Assembly (NCBI GenBank): GCA_012517905.1
Contig: JAAYUE010000065.1
Location: 1-58,712 of the forward strand
Reading direction: 5' to 3'
DNA from: Clostridiales bacterium
GTDB lineage: Bacteria > Bacillota > Clostridia > Christensenellales > CAG-138
DNA length: 58,712 bases
This document shows positions 16,486 to 25,652 of the stretch, piece by piece. Position numbers and translations under genes: made by a program. Within the stretch, counting starts at the first letter, position 1, and the number at the start of each line of letters is the position of its first letter. The notes under the pieces are model-generated. The model did no database searches. It saw only the letters and a list, made by a program, of their open reading frames with translations, and had not been told where the DNA came from.

Positions 16486-18669
16486 ATGAGCAGAAGATTT
16501 AGATTGATTTTTCTTGCGATCTCACTATTGTTGCTTACTTTAATCGGGTGGTTGATATATCGTGATTTTTCCTTCATTATTTCAGATTTCTGGTTTACTT
16601 CGGGTTTATTGCTGCTAATACTTTTATCTTTAATTGATCAGCCATTCTTCTCAAAGGATTCGAATATTTTTGTTAATGGCGTCACAGCATTTATATCATT
16701 GTTATTAGTTCAACAAAATGACAGAACTTTTATATTCTGGCTTTTATTTAGTTTTATTTTGTATTTATTGGTAAGCAGTTACATTTTGATGTGGATAAGA
16801 AACAATCCTTTGAAAAGTGAAAGTGGAGTTATACAGTTATTTTCACGTTTGAACAGGTTGATAGGAAGCCCTCAAGTAGTCTTTTCAGGTTTGTTTCTTT
16901 TCGGCATATTCAAGCAATTTTCAACTGACTCAAGGCAATTCAATGCCCTTTTATTGTATTGGATTGCTTTTCTCATATTAAATATTTCTGAGATAGCAAA
17001 GACTATCGAAAAATTCTTTTTAAGAAATAGAAGCACGGATTCAAGTCAGTTAGTAGGAGAAACTTTTGGAGTATTATCTAAGAATATTTTTCTAACTAAG
17101 AAAATAGAAGGAAAAACTCAAAAAGTAAGTCCGTTTGATTTGGTTGAATTTAACTATTCAGTTGATGGCAAAGAAAGATATGGTATCGTCCTAGAAAACT
17201 ATTTGTTAAAGCAAGAGCAATGGATAAAAATTTTAGCTTCGTCGGAAGTTGAAGGACTAATAGCTGAAGAGCATAATAAACGACCGTCTAATATGGTTTA
17301 CAAAATCGAATGCCAGCAGGCCTCAGTAACCACATTCAAAGAATCTTTTGTTGGAGTAATTATTGATAATACTCTTATCGAGAAAATCAGATTTCAATAT
17401 CTCGGCAATATTGATGTGTTTGAGGGTCAATTACTAGAAATAAACATACGTGGACACAGAGTCTTCTATCAAATATTAGAAGGATTGATAAAAACGGAAC
17501 TTTTAGATAATAAAGATGAAGCAAGTATGGTAATCGGAGAGGCATTTCAGCTCGGAGAATGGGTGCGTGATAGAGGGTGCTTTGAACAATTTGGATGGAT
17601 TCCAGATATAAATACTCCAGTATTTCTAGCAACTGATAATGAAACCGGAATTAGGCTAGATGACAATGAGTGTGAAATTGGGGAAATTCCTAAAACTAAT
17701 TATAAAGTTGTTATGAATTGTACGACAGCTATTACACACCATATGGCAATTCTGGGAGTAACAGGTTCGGGTAAATCAGTATTTGCAAGACAAGTTATTA
17801 GAAGCTATCTTTGTGATGAAAACGTTAGGGTTATTTGCGTTGATTTTACGAGCGAATATGCTCGTAAATTCCAAGACCTTGCTCCCTATTCTTTCGGAGC
17901 AAGAGATAATATTGCAATACTAATCGGTAAAATTCATGCTCTATTTGATATGATAGAAAAGCACTATGGAAGGGAGAGCGAAGAATATTTCGATCTTCGC
18001 ACAGAGATCCTAGTGGAGTTAAAGGACTATGTTAAGACGTTTCTATTACAAACAAGCACAAGAATCGGAGTATTTGAGTTGCCAGAAATGGAAAACACAT
18101 CAGCAGTGATGGTGTATATCCAGCTTTTTTTCAAAGCAATATTTGAAGTTGCGAAAGAGACAAGAAATTATGGCAACAAAGTTAGTTTAGTTTTGGAGGA
18201 AGCGCATACAGTTATTCCTGAATGGAATTTTGCTGGAGTGAATGAAAAATTCTCGCAACCTGTTCTAAATAGTATAGCTCAAATCGCATTACAAGGGCGG
18301 AAATACAATATTGGACTTTTAGTTATTGCTCAAAGATCAGCAATTGTTTCAAAAACCATATTATCTCAATGTAACTCTATTGTAACTTTTCAAGGATTTG
18401 ACAAAACAAGCATCGATTTCCTTGCTGCATATTTCGGTACAGAAGTTGCTTCTTCAATTAGCAGGTTGAAGTTTAGGCAAGCGTATGCTGTTGGAAAAGC
18501 TTTTCGTTCATCAGTTCCTTTGCTTTTTGAGGTTCCATTCATTGAGTCAGAAAGTACAAATGTTGAAGAAAACAGTGCAGCCAGGCAAGGCGAAGAAAGG
18601 GCACCTTTATCGGTAGCATATCCCACTCCACGCACCGTAGACCCCACCCCCACCCAACCTGATGTATAA
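16486..18669 (+). CDS. Membrane-embedded HerA/FtsK-like ATPase (DUF87 type), AT-rich
   Basis: A 727-residue protein. Residues 1-165 contain four to five membrane segments; a beta-rich region follows and the ATPase begins near 410. Walker A is GVTGSGKS at 424-431 and Walker B is LVLEEAH at 568-574. The following GRKYNIGLLVIAQRS matches the HerA/VirB4-like sensor region. HerA proteins form hexameric DNA-translocating pumps, and many lie in defence or mobile loci with a nuclease. Membrane segments fused to the pump are more like a conjugation or phage-defence ATPase. The gene is visibly AT-rich with AAT/ATA-heavy codons, unlike the GC-rich genes on both sides, so it was probably acquired. GAGG precedes the ATG. 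No nuclease partner such as NurA is adjacent; the next gene is a small GIY-YIG-like protein. Confidence 0.82.
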   Translation: MSRRFRLIFLAISLLLLTLIGWLIYRDFSFIISDFWFTSGLLLLILLSLIDQPFFSKDSNIFVNGVTAFISLLLVQQNDRTFIFWLLFSFILYLLVSSYILMWIRNNPLKSESGVIQLFSRLNRLIGSPQVVFSGLFLFGIFKQFSTDSRQFNALLLYWIAFLILNISEIAKTIEKFFLRNRSTDSSQLVGETFGVLSKNIFLTKKIEGKTQKVSPFDLVEFNYSVDGKERYGIVLENYLLKQEQWIKILASSEVEGLIAEEHNKRPSNMVYKIECQQASVTTFKESFVGVIIDNTLIEKIRFQYLGNIDVFEGQLLEINIRGHRVFYQILEGLIKTELLDNKDEASMVIGEAFQLGEWVRDRGCFEQFGWIPDINTPVFLATDNETGIRLDDNECEIGEIPKTNYKVVMNCTTAITHHMAILGVTGSGKSVFARQVIRSYLCDENVRVICVDFTSEYARKFQDLAPYSFGARDNIAILIGKIHALFDMIEKHYGRESEEYFDLRTEILVELKDYVKTFLLQTSTRIGVFELPEMENTSAVMVYIQLFFKAIFEVAKETRNYGNKVSLVLEEAHTVIPEWNFAGVNEKFSQPVLNSIAQIALQGRKYNIGLLVIAQRSAIVSKTILSQCNSIVTFQGFDKTSIDFLAAYFGTEVASSISRLKFRQAYAVGKAFRSSVPLLFEVPFIESESTNVEENSAARQGEERAPLSVAYPTPRTVDPTPTQPDV

Positions 18670-18727
18670 TATCCCTGTCGGCGCACGCTCAAATGAAACA
18701 CCTGCGCCGCAAATGGGAGAACCCAAT

Positions 18728-19072
18728 ATGAATCCACAGAACAAAAAAGACCTCATCGCCGCCTACAAGCAACGCAAACAGGTCGGCGGCGTCTACGCCG
18801 TGACCAACACCAGGACGGGCAAATCCCTCGTGCTCGCCAGCGCGGACATCGGCGGCATTCAGAAGCGTTACGAATTTGCCGCGCTCACGGGCGGCTGTTT
18901 CCATCCCCGGCTCATGAAGGACGCGCAAACCTACGGCAACGACGCGTTCACGTTTACGGTGCTGGAGCAGATCGAGCGCAAGGAAACGCAGACCGACCGC
19001 GACTTTGCGGAGGACCTCGACGCGCTGCTCGCCCTCCGGTTGGAACAGTACGATCCGGCGACGCTGTACTGA
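18728..19072 (+). CDS. Small GIY-YIG-like protein
   Basis: A 114-residue protein resembling short clostridial proteins annotated as GIY-YIG nuclease family. GGVYAV near residue 20 matches the GIY half. The YIG half is poor (SLVLASADI), and KRYEFA may carry the Arg. It could be a degenerate nuclease or a DNA-binding remnant of the fold. GGGAG precedes the ATG at 18728; an upstream in-frame ATG at 18662 overlaps the HerA-like gene and lacks a ribosome site. Its composition is GC-rich, unlike the preceding gene, so the two probably did not arrive together. A strong terminator follows. Confidence 0.6.
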   Translation: MNPQNKKDLIAAYKQRKQVGGVYAVTNTRTGKSLVLASADIGGIQKRYEFAALTGGCFHPRLMKDAQTYGNDAFTFTVLEQIERKETQTDRDFAEDLDALLALRLEQYDPATLY

Positions 19073-19094
19073 CGGCGCGATAAAGACCGACCGG

Positions 19095-19121
19095 GCGCAT
19101 CCTCACGGGTGCGCTTTTTTT
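19095..19121 (+). terminator. intrinsic terminator
   Basis: GCGCATCC (19095-19102) pairs with GGGTGCGC (19107-19114) around TCAC and is followed by seven T. Confidence 0.9.
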
Positions 19122-19184
19122 GTGCGCCGCACCATAAAAACCGCTGCTTGCCGCGCTTTATCGCACCTGCTTGCCGCGAAAGCG

Positions 19185-19214
19185 TTGACGCGCGGGCGGC
19201 AGGGATAATACAAT
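19185..19214 (+). promoter_or_regulatory. sigma-A-type promoter of the one-carbon operon
   Basis: TTGACG (19185-19190), an 18-base spacer and TACAAT (19209-19214) lie about 105 bases before fhs. Confidence 0.5.
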
Positions 19215-19320
19215 GATACATGCCGATTGAACGGCATCCGGCGGAAATCCCGTCCGTCCGGCGAAAAATGAACCGACAAGAACATCGGGCGAACGTCCCG
19301 ATCGGCTGAGGAGAACCTGA

Positions 19321-20997
19321 ATGAACCAACCTTCGGACATCGAAATCGCACAGCAGACCAGCATGCACCCCATCGCGCGGATTGCGGACGCGCTGGGCAT
19401 CGACCCCAAATACGTCGAGCAATACGGCAACTATAAAGCGAAGATCGACTACAACCTGCTTCGCGACCTTTCGGGCGGACCGGACGGCAAGCTCATCCTC
19501 GTGACCGCCATCTCGCCGACGCCCGCGGGCGAGGGGAAGACCACCACGACGGTCGGCCTTGCGGACGGGCTGCGCAGGCTCGGCAAGCGCGCGATCGTCG
19601 CGCTGCGGGAGCCTTCGCTCGGGCCGGTGTTCGGCATCAAGGGGGGAGCTGCGGGCGGCGGATATGCGCAGGTGGTGCCCATGGAGGACATCAACCTGCA
19701 CTTCACCGGCGATTTTCACGCCGTCGGCGCGGCGAACAACCTGCTCGCGGCGATGCTGGACAACCATATCTATCAGGGCAACGCGCTGAACATCGATCCG
19801 CGCCGCATCACCTGGCGCAGGTGTGTGGATATGAACGACCGCCAGCTGCGCTCGGTGGTGGACGGTCTCGGCGGCCGCGTCAACGGCGTGCCGCGCGAGG
19901 ACGGCTACGACATCACGGTCGCCAGCGAGGTCATGGCGGTGCTCTGCCTCGCCTCGGATATAGCGGACCTCAAGGAGCGGCTTAGCCGCATCATCGTCGG
20001 CTACACCTACGACGAAACGCCCGTCACGGCGGGGGATCTCAAGGCGGCGGGCGCCATGGCGGCGCTGCTTAAGGACGCACTCAAACCAAACCTCGTGCAG
20101 ACGCTGGAGCACACGCCCGCGTTTGTGCACGGAGGGCCGTTTGCGAACATCGCCCACGGCTGCAATTCGCTGACGGCGACGCGCCTTGCGCTCAAGCTCG
20201 GCGAATACGCGGTGACCGAGGCGGGCTTTGGCGCGGACCTCGGCGCGGAGAAGTTTCTGGATATCAAATGCCGCATGGGCGGGCTCAAACCCGCCGCGGT
20301 GGTCGTCGTCGCGACCGTGCGCGCGCTCAAGCACCACGGCGGCGTGGCGAAGGACGCGCTGACGCAGGAAAACCTCGACGCGCTGGAACGGGGCCTGCCG
20401 AATCTCATGCAGCATGTGGAAAACATCCGAAGCGTGTTCGGCCTGCCCTGTGTGGTGGCCGTCAACGCGTTTCCGAGCGATACGCCGGCGGAGCTTATGC
20501 TGCTGCAGGAGCGCTGCCGCGCGCTGGACGTGCCCGTCGCGCTCTCCGAGGTCTGGGCAAAGGGCGGCGAAGGCGGCCGCGCGCTGGCGGAGGAAGTCTG
20601 CCGCATCGCGGAGGGCGAAAATGCGTTTTCGCAGAGCTATGAGCTGAGCCTCTCCATCGAGGAAAAGATCGACGCCGTCGTGCGCCGCGTCTATCGCGGG
20701 GACGGCGCCGTGCTGACCCCTCAGGCAAAGCAGCAGGCGGCGAAGCTCGCGCAGCTCGGCTTTGGCGACCTTCCGGTCTGTATGGCGAAGACGCAGTATT
20801 CTTTTTCGGACAATGCCGCGCTGCTCGGCGCGCCAAGGGGGTTCACCGTCACGGTGCGAAACCTTCGCGTCAGCGCGGGCGCGGGCTTCATCGTCGCGCT
20901 CACGGGCGACATCATGACCATGCCGGGCCTGCCGAAGACGCCGGCGGCGGAACGCATCGACGTGGACGAAACCGGCAAAATCAGCGGGCTGTTTTAG
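19321..20997 (+). CDS. fhs: Formate--tetrahydrofolate ligase
   Basis: Joins formate to tetrahydrofolate with ATP to give 10-formyl-THF, the first folate step of the Wood-Ljungdahl methyl branch and of purine and formyl-Met supply in anaerobes. The 558 residues match the family's usual 555-560. The ATP loop [11 protein letters not shown] lies near residue 67, followed by [11 protein letters not shown] and [11 protein letters not shown], all typical. The protein is cytosolic and normally tetrameric. The ATG at 19321 follows GAGGAGAA-type sequence. It heads a four-gene run with folD 23 bases downstream. The pairing of fhs with folD covers formate to methylene-THF. Confidence 0.97.
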   Translation: MNQPSDIEIAQQTSMHPIARIADALGIDPKYVEQYGNYKAKIDYNLLRDLSGGPDGKLILVTAISPTPAGEGKTTTTVGLADGLRRLGKRAIVALREPSLGPVFGIKGGAAGGGYAQVVPMEDINLHFTGDFHAVGAANNLLAAMLDNHIYQGNALNIDPRRITWRRCVDMNDRQLRSVVDGLGGRVNGVPREDGYDITVASEVMAVLCLASDIADLKERLSRIIVGYTYDETPVTAGDLKAAGAMAALLKDALKPNLVQTLEHTPAFVHGGPFANIAHGCNSLTATRLALKLGEYAVTEAGFGADLGAEKFLDIKCRMGGLKPAAVVVVATVRALKHHGGVAKDALTQENLDALERGLPNLMQHVENIRSVFGLPCVVAVNAFPSDTPAELMLLQERCRALDVPVALSEVWAKGGEGGRALAEEVCRIAEGENAFSQSYELSLSIEEKIDAVVRRVYRGDGAVLTPQAKQQAAKLAQLGFGDLPVCMAKTQYSFSDNAALLGAPRGFTVTVRNLRVSAGAGFIVALTGDIMTMPGLPKTPAAERIDVDETGKISGLF

Positions 20998-21020
20998 TCG
21001 GCAAGAAACAGGAGGGGCAT

Positions 21021-21878
21021 ATGGCGATGCTGCTGAAAGGCGCGGCGGTCGTTTCCGCGCTCAACGAACAGATTTCCGCGGACACGGCGGCGCTCAGATC
21101 GCGCGGCGTCGTGCCGACGCTGGCGGTCGTTCGCCTTGGCGAGCGCGCGGACGATCTGGCCTATGAACGCGGCGTGACAAAGCGCGCGGAGGCCGTCGGC
21201 ATCGCCGTGCGGCAGTTTCTGCTGCCGGAGACGGCGCCGCAGGACGAGCTGCTCGGGACGATTGCGCAAATCAACGCCGACGCGGCGATTCACGGCTGTC
21301 TGATCTTCCGTCCGCTGCCGAAACACATCGACGACGAGCGGGTGCGCGCGGCGCTCTCGCCGGAAAAGGACGTGGACGGCATCACGGACGGTTCTCTCGC
21401 GGGCGTGTTCGCGGGCACGAAGCGCGGGTTTCCGCCGTGCACAGCGCAGGCCTGCATCGAAATGCTCGAGTATTACGGCATAGAGACGCGGGGCAAGACC
21501 GCCGTCGTGATCGGCCGAAGCCTGGTCGTCGGCAAGCCGGTCGCCATGATGCTGCTGGGTAAAAACGCAACCGTGACCATCTGCCACACCAAGACGGCGG
21601 ACATGCCGTCGGTGACAAAAAACGCGGATATCCTGATCGTCGCCGCGGGGCGCGCGGGCGTCGTCGGCGCGGACTATGTGCGCGCGGGGCAGACCGTGCT
21701 GGACGTCGGCATCAACTTTACGCCGGAGGGCAGGATGGTTGGGGATGCGGACTTCGACGCGGTCGAACCCGTCGTTGGCGCGATCACGCCCGTGCCGGGC
21801 GGCGTCGGCACCGTGACTACCTCCGTGCTCATGGCGCATGTGGCGGAGGCGGCAAAGCGCGCGCTGGAACGCACGTAA
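21021..21878 (+). CDS. folD: Bifunctional methylene-THF dehydrogenase / methenyl-THF cyclohydrolase
   Basis: FolD interconverts 5,10-methylene-, methenyl- and 10-formyl-THF, using NAD(P). At 285 residues it has family length. The catalytic Tyr and Lys are retained in the AYERGVTK stretch near residue 50. RPLPKHIDD, PEKDVDGITD and the Rossmann segment VVIGRSLVVGKP are clear, and PVPGGVGTVT closes the protein. The stretch between the Tyr and Lys is less conserved than in most FolD proteins. GGAGGGG precedes the ATG. It lies 23 bases after fhs and 25 before the DUF1295 gene, so all are probably one transcript. Confidence 0.95.
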   Translation: MAMLLKGAAVVSALNEQISADTAALRSRGVVPTLAVVRLGERADDLAYERGVTKRAEAVGIAVRQFLLPETAPQDELLGTIAQINADAAIHGCLIFRPLPKHIDDERVRAALSPEKDVDGITDGSLAGVFAGTKRGFPPCTAQACIEMLEYYGIETRGKTAVVIGRSLVVGKPVAMMLLGKNATVTICHTKTADMPSVTKNADILIVAAGRAGVVGADYVRAGQTVLDVGINFTPEGRMVGDADFDAVEPVVGAITPVPGGVGTVTTSVLMAHVAEAAKRALERT

Positions 21879-21903
21879 TCTTCGCTGATCGGGGGGAGAT
21901 GGC

Positions 21904-22770
21904 ATGAAGCGGAGCAGAACGCTGAGTTTTCTCTTTACGGCGGTCGTCTATGCGCTGGCGGGCGCGGCGGGATGGGTTGTCTATCGCCACATCGGCGGCG
22001 GCGTGCTGGCGCGCGTGTTTGGCGCGGACGTCGCGGCGACGCTGCTTCTCTATCTCGTCAGCCTGCCGCTGGATAACGCCTCCGTCTACGATCCCTACTG
22101 GTCGGTCGCGCCGGTCGTCATTCTGCCGCTTGTCATGCTTGAGTTCGGCGCCTGGAGTCCAGGCGCGATCGTTCTGCTCGTCTGCGTGGTTTACTGGGGC
22201 GTCCGCCTCACCGCAAACTGGGCCTATACGTTTCGCGGATACGCGCATCAGGACTGGCGCTACACCATGCTGCGGGAAAAGAGCGGCGTGTTTTATCCGC
22301 CTGTGAGTTTGTTTGGCATCATGCTCTTTCCGACGCTGGTGGTGTATCTCTGCCTGCTGCCCGCGCTGCGGTATGTCCAGACGGGCGGGGTCAACGCGGT
22401 CACCGTGCTCGGCTTTGCGCTGTGTCTTTCGGCGGCGACGCTGCAGCTCGTTGCGGACGTTCAGCTGCATCGCTTTCAGGCGCGCGCAAAGAGCCGGGGC
22501 GAGCTCATCCGAACGGGCGTCTGGCGGCATGCGCGGCACCCGAATTACCTCGGCGAAATTCTCATGTGGTGGGGCGTCTATGTCGTGATGCTCTCCGTGC
22601 TGCCGCGTCTCTGGCCGCTCGGCCTCGGTGCGCTGGTCAACACGCTGATGTTTCTGTTCATCAGCATCCCGATGGCGGAGGCGCGCCTTGCGCAGTATAA
22701 AGAAGGCTTTTCCGATTACGCCGCGCAGACGAACCGGCTGCTGCCGCTGCCGCTGGGCAGGGCGCGGTGA
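21904..22770 (+). CDS. DUF1295 / steroid-5-alpha-reductase-like membrane protein
   Basis: A 288-residue membrane protein with about seven hydrophobic segments. The C-terminal block RTGVWRHARHPNYLGEILMWWG near residue 201 is the signature of DUF1295, related to isoprenylcysteine methyltransferases and steroid 5-alpha-reductases that bind a nucleotide cofactor in the membrane. The true reaction in bacteria is not established. GGGGGGAGA precedes the ATG. It is in the fhs-folD operon, which may be convenience rather than a functional link. Confidence 0.8.
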   Translation: MKRSRTLSFLFTAVVYALAGAAGWVVYRHIGGGVLARVFGADVAATLLLYLVSLPLDNASVYDPYWSVAPVVILPLVMLEFGAWSPGAIVLLVCVVYWGVRLTANWAYTFRGYAHQDWRYTMLREKSGVFYPPVSLFGIMLFPTLVVYLCLLPALRYVQTGGVNAVTVLGFALCLSAATLQLVADVQLHRFQARAKSRGELIRTGVWRHARHPNYLGEILMWWGVYVVMLSVLPRLWPLGLGALVNTLMFLFISIPMAEARLAQYKEGFSDYAAQTNRLLPLPLGRAR

Positions 22771-22802
22771 CGAAGAAAACTTGATCAGGGGGGCAACTTC
22801 GT

Positions 22803-23261
22803 ATGGCGAAACGATCGTTTAACGACAAGCTGCACGACAGCAAGGACCTGCCGAAAATTTCGATTCTGGAGGACCCGAAGGCGATTGCGCTCTATGGCGG
22901 AGCGCGACTGCTCATCGCCCCGCCGATCGCTTACGACGAGATCATGCGCCGCGTGCCGAAAGGAAAGCTGATCACCTCCGACCGCATCCGCGCGCATCTG
23001 GCGGTGAACTTCGGGGCAGACGGCACCTGCCCGCTCACGGCCGGCATCTTCATCAACACCGCCGCGCAGGCGTCGCTGGAGCGCGGCACGGACGAAACGC
23101 CTTTCTGGCGCACGCTCAAAAAGGACGGAGAGCTCAATGAAAAATACCCCGAGGGGATCGATGGACAAAAGCGCCGCCTTGAACTGGAAGGGCATACGGT
23201 CATCCAGAAGGGCAAGCGGTACTATGTCAAGGACTACGAGAAGAAACTGTTCGTGCTGTAG
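22803..23261 (+). CDS. MGMT/ATL-like DNA-binding family protein
   Basis: A 152-residue cytosolic protein. MRRVPKGKLITSDRIRAHLA in the middle resembles the winged-helix part of alkylguanine-DNA alkyltransferases (VPxGxVxT...IA). The expected PCHR active site is replaced by TCPLTAGIF, so alkyl transfer on the usual cysteine is uncertain; alkyltransferase-like proteins that only bind lesions are a precedent. WRTLKKDGELNEKYPEG near the C-terminus is typical of the clostridial MGMT-family proteins I recall. GGGGG precedes the ATG. It is the last gene before a terminator. Confidence 0.65.
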   Translation: MAKRSFNDKLHDSKDLPKISILEDPKAIALYGGARLLIAPPIAYDEIMRRVPKGKLITSDRIRAHLAVNFGADGTCPLTAGIFINTAAQASLERGTDETPFWRTLKKDGELNEKYPEGIDGQKRRLELEGHTVIQKGKRYYVKDYEKKLFVL

Positions 23262-23320
23262 ATCGTCTGCCGCTTCAGGGCGGCTTTACCCGGATGCATC
23301 GATCGAACAAGCAAATAATC

Positions 23321-23352
23321 AAAGAACCGCCCGGCTGTCCGGGCGGTTCTTT
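23321..23352 (+). terminator. terminator of the fhs-folD operon
   Basis: A perfect 14-base-pair stem (23321-23334 with 23339-23352) with loop CTGT, ending in TTCTTT. It separates the plus-strand operon from the convergent rhodanese gene and may act in both directions. Confidence 0.85.
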
Positions 23353-23409
23353 GCGGGATAGGAACAACATGGGGTGTTTGGGTGGAAGAAAATCTTGCCT
23401 GGGGTTGAG

Positions 23410-23829
23410 CTATTCGGTAACGATATCGTACGGCCAGTCGATGATGCCGCCGAAATCATACACGTTGGTATAGCCCATCGCGATGAGCTTCTTTGCCGCC
23501 TGCGCGCTGCGGTTGCCCGAGCGGCAGTAGACGAGAATCTCCGCGTTCAGATCGGGCAGCAGATCGGGCTGCGTGTCGATAATCGTTTCGTTGGGAACGA
23601 GGATTGCGCCGGGGATATGCCCCGCGTCGAACTCTTCCTTGGTGCGCACGTCGAGGATGATGAGTTCGTCCCCGCTGTCCATGCGCGCCTTGGCGTCCGC
23701 CGCGGATATCTTCTGATATTCTGCGGGGATCGAGGTCGGCGTGGGTTCGATCGCGGCGGCCGGCGCCGCGCACGCGGCGAGCGTGAGCATGGCGACGACG
23801 AGGGAGATTGCGGTAAAAAACTTCTTCAT
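23410..23829 (-). CDS. Rhodanese-like lipoprotein
   Basis: A 139-residue lipoprotein with signal peptide and lipobox LTLAAC (lipid-modified Cys20). A single rhodanese domain follows: LDVRTKEEFDAGHIPGA, then the active-site loop CRSGNR with Cys102. Such domains carry persulfide sulfur; anchored outside the membrane it may handle sulfide or thiosulfate. GGAGGAA lies upstream of the ATG at 23829, so the longer reading to 23925 is rejected. It is 35 bases downstream of the small ferredoxin gene on the same strand. Confidence 0.9.
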   Translation of the reverse strand: MKKFFTAISLVVAMLTLAACAAPAAAIEPTPTSIPAEYQKISAADAKARMDSGDELIILDVRTKEEFDAGHIPGAILVPNETIIDTQPDLLPDLNAEILVYCRSGNRSAQAAKKLIAMGYTNVYDFGGIIDWPYDIVTE

Positions 23830-23864
23830 GGTAAATTCCTCCGAACGGTCGGCGCTGCGGGCGA

Positions 23865-24116
23865 TTACGACAGCGTGATGGCGCCCATCGGGCAATATCG
23901 CACGCATTTGCCGCACTTGATGCATTTATCCATGTCCGCGGTCGGCGCGCTGAAGCGAACCTGCGAAAGCGCCTCTACTGGGCAAACGCGCACGGACGGA
24001 CAGGGATGGTTTTCGGGACAACGGTTTTTGTTGACGCGGACGATCGCGTCCTTGTCGGCGGGTTGCTGCTGCTGCGGCTCTGCGCCGAAAAACTGACTCC
24101 AAATACTGTTACTCAA
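23865..24116 (-). CDS. Small 4Fe-4S ferredoxin-type protein with an atypical first cluster site
   Basis: An 83-residue protein. The second motif is complete: Cys65, Cys68, Cys71 and Cys75-Pro. The first has only Cys33, Cys39 and Cys45-Pro, spaced by five, where the classic ferredoxin has four cysteines as CxxCxxCxxxCP. It should therefore bind one normal 4Fe-4S cluster and perhaps one unusual or absent one. The N-terminal 25 residues are Gln-rich and not part of the fold. The start is TTG at 24116 with AGAGGT upstream. It is co-directional with the rhodanese lipoprotein, so electron or sulfur transfer is a possible shared role. Confidence 0.8.
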   Translation of the reverse strand: MSNSIWSQFFGAEPQQQQPADKDAIVRVNKNRCPENHPCPSVRVCPVEALSQVRFSAPTADMDKCIKCGKCVRYCPMGAITLS

Positions 24117-24281
24117 CTAAGTTACCTCTGCAAACGATTCATTTTCTATAGAGTAGAGCATTTCCCGAGGGGTATCCGTAACCAAGTCACGGACGGCGCG
24201 CGCGCTTTACGCGGCTTGTGCGGCAAGGCGACGGTTGAGGACATTGAGGTTGTCCGGCGGATTTGACGACAGGACGCAGAC

Positions 24282-24317
24282 AAAAAAAGAAGGGGGAAGC
24301 TTCCCCCTTCTTTTTTT
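24282..24317 (-). terminator. terminator of the YibE/F-like gene
   Basis: A perfect 18-base-pair inverted repeat centred at 24299/24300, with A7 on one side and T7 on the other. It lies 16 bases past the stop at 24333 on the minus strand and is symmetrical, so it would stop transcription both ways. Confidence 0.92.
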
Positions 24318-24332
24318 AATGAATCGAGGATT

Positions 24333-25490
24333 TTAGCGTTCGGACGCCGGAACCGGCTTGCTCTCCTCCCGCTCCGGCTTGACAAGGAAGAACCCCGCGG
24401 CGGCGGCGGTCAGGGGCGCTGCGGCGACGAGGCCGAAGGAACCGACGATCGTGTGGATGATCTCCGAGGCGACATATTTGTAGTTGAAGACGTTGATCAT
24501 CGGCGTGCCCTGCGCCATGAAGACCATCAACAGCGCGATGTAGCTGCCGGAATAGGCCAACAGCAGCGTGGTGGTCATGGTGCCCATCGCCGCGCGGCCG
24601 ACGCGCATGCCGCTCATCATGGCCTCGAAGCGGGAGAGGTCCGGGCGCTTATGCACCACCTCGTTGACGGCGGCGGCGATATCGACCGAGAGGTCCATCA
24701 TTGCTCCGCTCGAGCCGATGAAGATGCTCGCCATAAAGATCTGCGTGAGGTTGAGGGTTTCATATCCGCTGTAGAGCAGGCTCTCCGAGAACGACATGAC
24801 CGCGCCGTGGATGCGAAACGCGTTGGTGCAGACGATGCCGAGCGCGGCGGTGACGATCAGCCCCGCGATGGCGCCCGTGCAGGCCGCGAGCGTGATCTTA
24901 TTGAACCCGAACACAAGCGCGATGATGAGGATGGTCAGCCCGCCGGTGACGACCGCGCCGACGAAGATGGGGTTCATCCCGTTGAGGCACAGGGGCACGA
25001 GCACCTTCCATATGGCGAGCACGGAGAGCACAAACGAGAGCACGGCGCGAAGCCCCGTCCAGCCCGCAAAGAGCATCAGCAGCGCGAAAAACGCCAGCAG
25101 CAGCCAGATTTCGCCGGCGATCCGGTAGTGGTCGATCATGCTGACCGAGGCGACGGATGCGCCGTCCAGACTGACGAGCACGAGCGCGCTCTCGCCCGTC
25201 TGATAGACCTTGTCCTGCTCGAGCGAGCCGTTGAGCATGTTATAGGCGCGGTAGGTCTCGCCCCTGTGGCTGCCGCCGAGCAGGAGCACCTCGCAGCTCT
25301 GCTCGCCGGAGCGGACGAGGCCGGTGTCCTTGATCGTGCTGTCGTCGGTCGAGAGGATGCGCGCGCGGACGCGCTCTTCGGAGGCGATTCTGCCCGCGCC
25401 GGCGTTTTCATAGCCCGTCGGCAGCAGCAGCATGACGAGAATCAGCGCCAGACAGACGGCGGAGGAGAGCCAGTTGCGTTTCTGTTTCAT
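24333..25490 (-). CDS. YibE/F-like membrane protein
   Basis: A 385-residue protein matching the YibE/F family. One N-terminal membrane segment is followed by an outside beta-rich part (residues about 30-120) and then about seven hydrophobic segments, including GWTGLRAVLSFVLSVLAIWK and the conserved GSSGAMMDLSVDIAAAVNEV near 260. The molecular function of this family is not known. The ATG at 25490 was chosen over a TTG three codons upstream; neither has a strong ribosome site. It follows the alkaline phosphatase gene on the same strand by 162 bases and may be co-transcribed. Confidence 0.85.
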   Translation of the reverse strand: MKQKRNWLSSAVCLALILVMLLLPTGYENAGAGRIASEERVRARILSTDDSTIKDTGLVRSGEQSCEVLLLGGSHRGETYRAYNMLNGSLEQDKVYQTGESALVLVSLDGASVASVSMIDHYRIAGEIWLLLAFFALLMLFAGWTGLRAVLSFVLSVLAIWKVLVPLCLNGMNPIFVGAVVTGGLTILIIALVFGFNKITLAACTGAIAGLIVTAALGIVCTNAFRIHGAVMSFSESLLYSGYETLNLTQIFMASIFIGSSGAMMDLSVDIAAAVNEVVHKRPDLSRFEAMMSGMRVGRAAMGTMTTTLLLAYSGSYIALLMVFMAQGTPMINVFNYKYVASEIIHTIVGSFGLVAAAPLTAAAAGFFLVKPEREESKPVPASER

Positions 25491-25652
25491 CTGTTCCAAA
25501 GCGGGATTACCTCACAGTGCATGCGCGCGGCGGCTGCCGCGCGGCATCGTATTTTTCAGTTGCGGTGTTTCAGGGCTGCGGTTGCGAAGAAGGCCGAGGC
25601 GTCCGTCGATATGGACGGGCGCCCCGGCGTTGTGCTGTACGATTGCGTCGAC

